Below, piece by piece: positions 63,252 to 64,000 of a stretch of 64,000 nt of DNA. The translations under genes were made by a program, and so were the position numbers. Source of the DNA: Gemmatimonadota bacterium. GTDB lineage: Bacteria; JBHIER01; G020348925. The notes under the pieces are model-generated. The model had not been told where the DNA came from. It did no database searches and saw only the letters and a list, made by a program, of their open reading frames with translations. The first letter of the stretch is position 1, and each line of letters starts with the position of its first letter. The stretch lies in contig CP070758.1 of the NCBI GenBank assembly GCA_020348925.1, positions 1,733,690-1,797,689 on the forward strand, written 5' to 3'.

Positions 63252-64000
63252 ATGATCAAAGAAAAGATTACGCAAGCGATAGACATTTTAAAGGAAAAGA
63301 ACGTCGATGCCTGGTTGACATTCGTCAGGGAAAGCGATACCGTCCACGATCCGAGTCTCGACTTCATTCTGGGGACAAGCTGCACGTGGCAGTCGGCTTT
63401 CATTATCACACAGGAGGGCCTGACCGCGGCCATTGTGGGCAGTCTCGACGTGGCCAATATTGAATCGAGAGGGTGTTACGGCGAGGTCATCGGATACAAA
63501 GAATCGATCCAGGAGGCCCTTCACGGCGTCTTGCAAAAGCTCGATCCGCAAACAATCGCCCTGAACTACTCGACGGATTCGCCTTTGGCCGACGGCTTGA
63601 CCCACGGAATGTATCTCAATTTAATGAAGTACCTCCGGAAAACGCCTTATGCGAAACGAATCATCTCCGCCGAACCTATCGTGGCCGCCCTTCGGGGGCG
63701 AAAATCGCCGACCGAGATCGAACGAATTCAAGAGGCCGTTCAATTGACCCTGGTCATGTTCGATCGCGTATCAGACTACATCCAGGTGGGACGCACCGAA
63801 AAAGAGGTCGCAGCGTTCCTGAAGGAGAAAGTGAAGGAGGCCAGGGTTGAACTCGCCTGGGACCCTGACTACTGTCCGTCGGTTTTTACAGGCCCTGAAT
63901 CGGCCGGCGCCCATGCCGGGCCAACCGATCGGACCATCGCGCGCGGCCACTTGATGAACATCGACTTCGGAGTAAAAAAGGATGATTACTGCTCTGATCT
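63252..64000 (+). CDS. M24-family metallopeptidase (Xaa-Pro aminopeptidase-like), partial
   Basis: The gene starts at ATG 63252 behind AGGAGG (63241-63246) and runs off the right edge (about 249 codons seen). The N-terminal creatinase-like domain reads KNVDAWLTFVRESDTVHDPS and continues with IALNYSTDSPLADGLTHG. The catalytic pita-bread fold begins around residue 150 (RRKSPTEIERIQEAV-type RGRKSPTEIERIQEA), then WDPDYCPSVFTGPESAGAH and NIDFGVKKDDYCSD with the first metal Asp. The remaining metal ligands lie outside the window. Such enzymes remove residues before proline or process similar peptides. Confidence 0.85.
   Translation, partial: MIKEKITQAIDILKEKNVDAWLTFVRESDTVHDPSLDFILGTSCTWQSAFIITQEGLTAAIVGSLDVANIESRGCYGEVIGYKESIQEALHGVLQKLDPQTIALNYSTDSPLADGLTHGMYLNLMKYLRKTPYAKRIISAEPIVAALRGRKSPTEIERIQEAVQLTLVMFDRVSDYIQVGRTEKEVAAFLKEKVKEARVELAWDPDYCPSVFTGPESAGAHAGPTDRTIARGHLMNIDFGVKKDDYCSD

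Overview
The window is 64 kb of mid-GC DNA and reads as a diderm bacterium, probably a candidate-phylum member near the FCB (Fibrobacteres-Chlorobi-Bacteroidetes) group. The evidence is a BamA/TamA-type outer-membrane barrel, a protein with TonB C-terminal-like domains, several lipoproteins, GWxTD and DUF2723/TPR proteins, and at least three secreted proteins ending in the QNYPNPFNP...MVLMK sorting tail (T9SS type A / FlgD-like). Exact phylum is inference. I saw no rRNA, tRNA, CRISPR array, IS element or phage.

Layout. 0.3-3.5 kb: single genes (CREST-type membrane hydrolase, Tat-exported ATC-hydrolase-like protein, TudS-like desulfidase, NTF2-like lipoprotein). 4.2-6.2 kb: OPT-family transporter. 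6.7-11.1 kb: GWxTD protein, a DUF2723/TPR membrane protein broken by one extra T in a T10 run, and a cupin. 11.2-16.4 kb: SpoIVB/S55 protein, then gatE-gatD, an archaeal-type Glu-tRNA(Gln) amidotransferase in a bacterial setting. 16.5-18.4 kb: a VapBC-type toxin-antitoxin pair, a NapH-like Fe-S membrane protein with an HMA-like partner. 18.5-19.4 kb: a decayed PEGA-domain gene. 19.7-24.3 kb: sdhA/frdA, wrbA, sdhB/frdB, fumC, with no membrane-anchor subunit in view.

24.3-33 kb is a minus-strand block of exported proteins (TSP3/sorting-tail protein, S74 endosialidase-chaperone protein, and a 1362-residue caspase-like/dockerin/sorting-tail protein), separated by long repeat-bearing spacers. 33.1-39.2 kb is a minus-strand partner-switching module: two SpoIIE phosphatases (GAF and multi-pass membrane types), two RsbW-like kinases, one STAS antagonist and a small membrane protein. 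A HAMP-SpoIIE phosphatase (46-47.5 kb) paired with a TPR lipoprotein and another RsbW-like kinase (58.9 kb) extend the theme. 39.7-43.2 kb: DMT permease, outer-membrane barrel, secreted MBL hydrolase with dockerin. 47.6-53.2 kb: divergent M28 and papain-like proteases, each with a dockerin, the latter also with a cohesin-like domain. 53.9-57.1 kb: DNRLRE lipoprotein and another sorting-tail protein. 57.6-64 kb: HflX, RsbW-like kinase, PgeF, TPR/TonB-repeat protein, and the start of an M24 aminopeptidase.

Together the genes suggest a heterotroph with elaborate surface and secreted proteolysis, a dispersed phosphatase/kinase signalling network, and fumarate/succinate metabolism. Most plus-strand promoter candidates match the sigma-70 pattern well (TTGACA-17-TATAAT at 6611).
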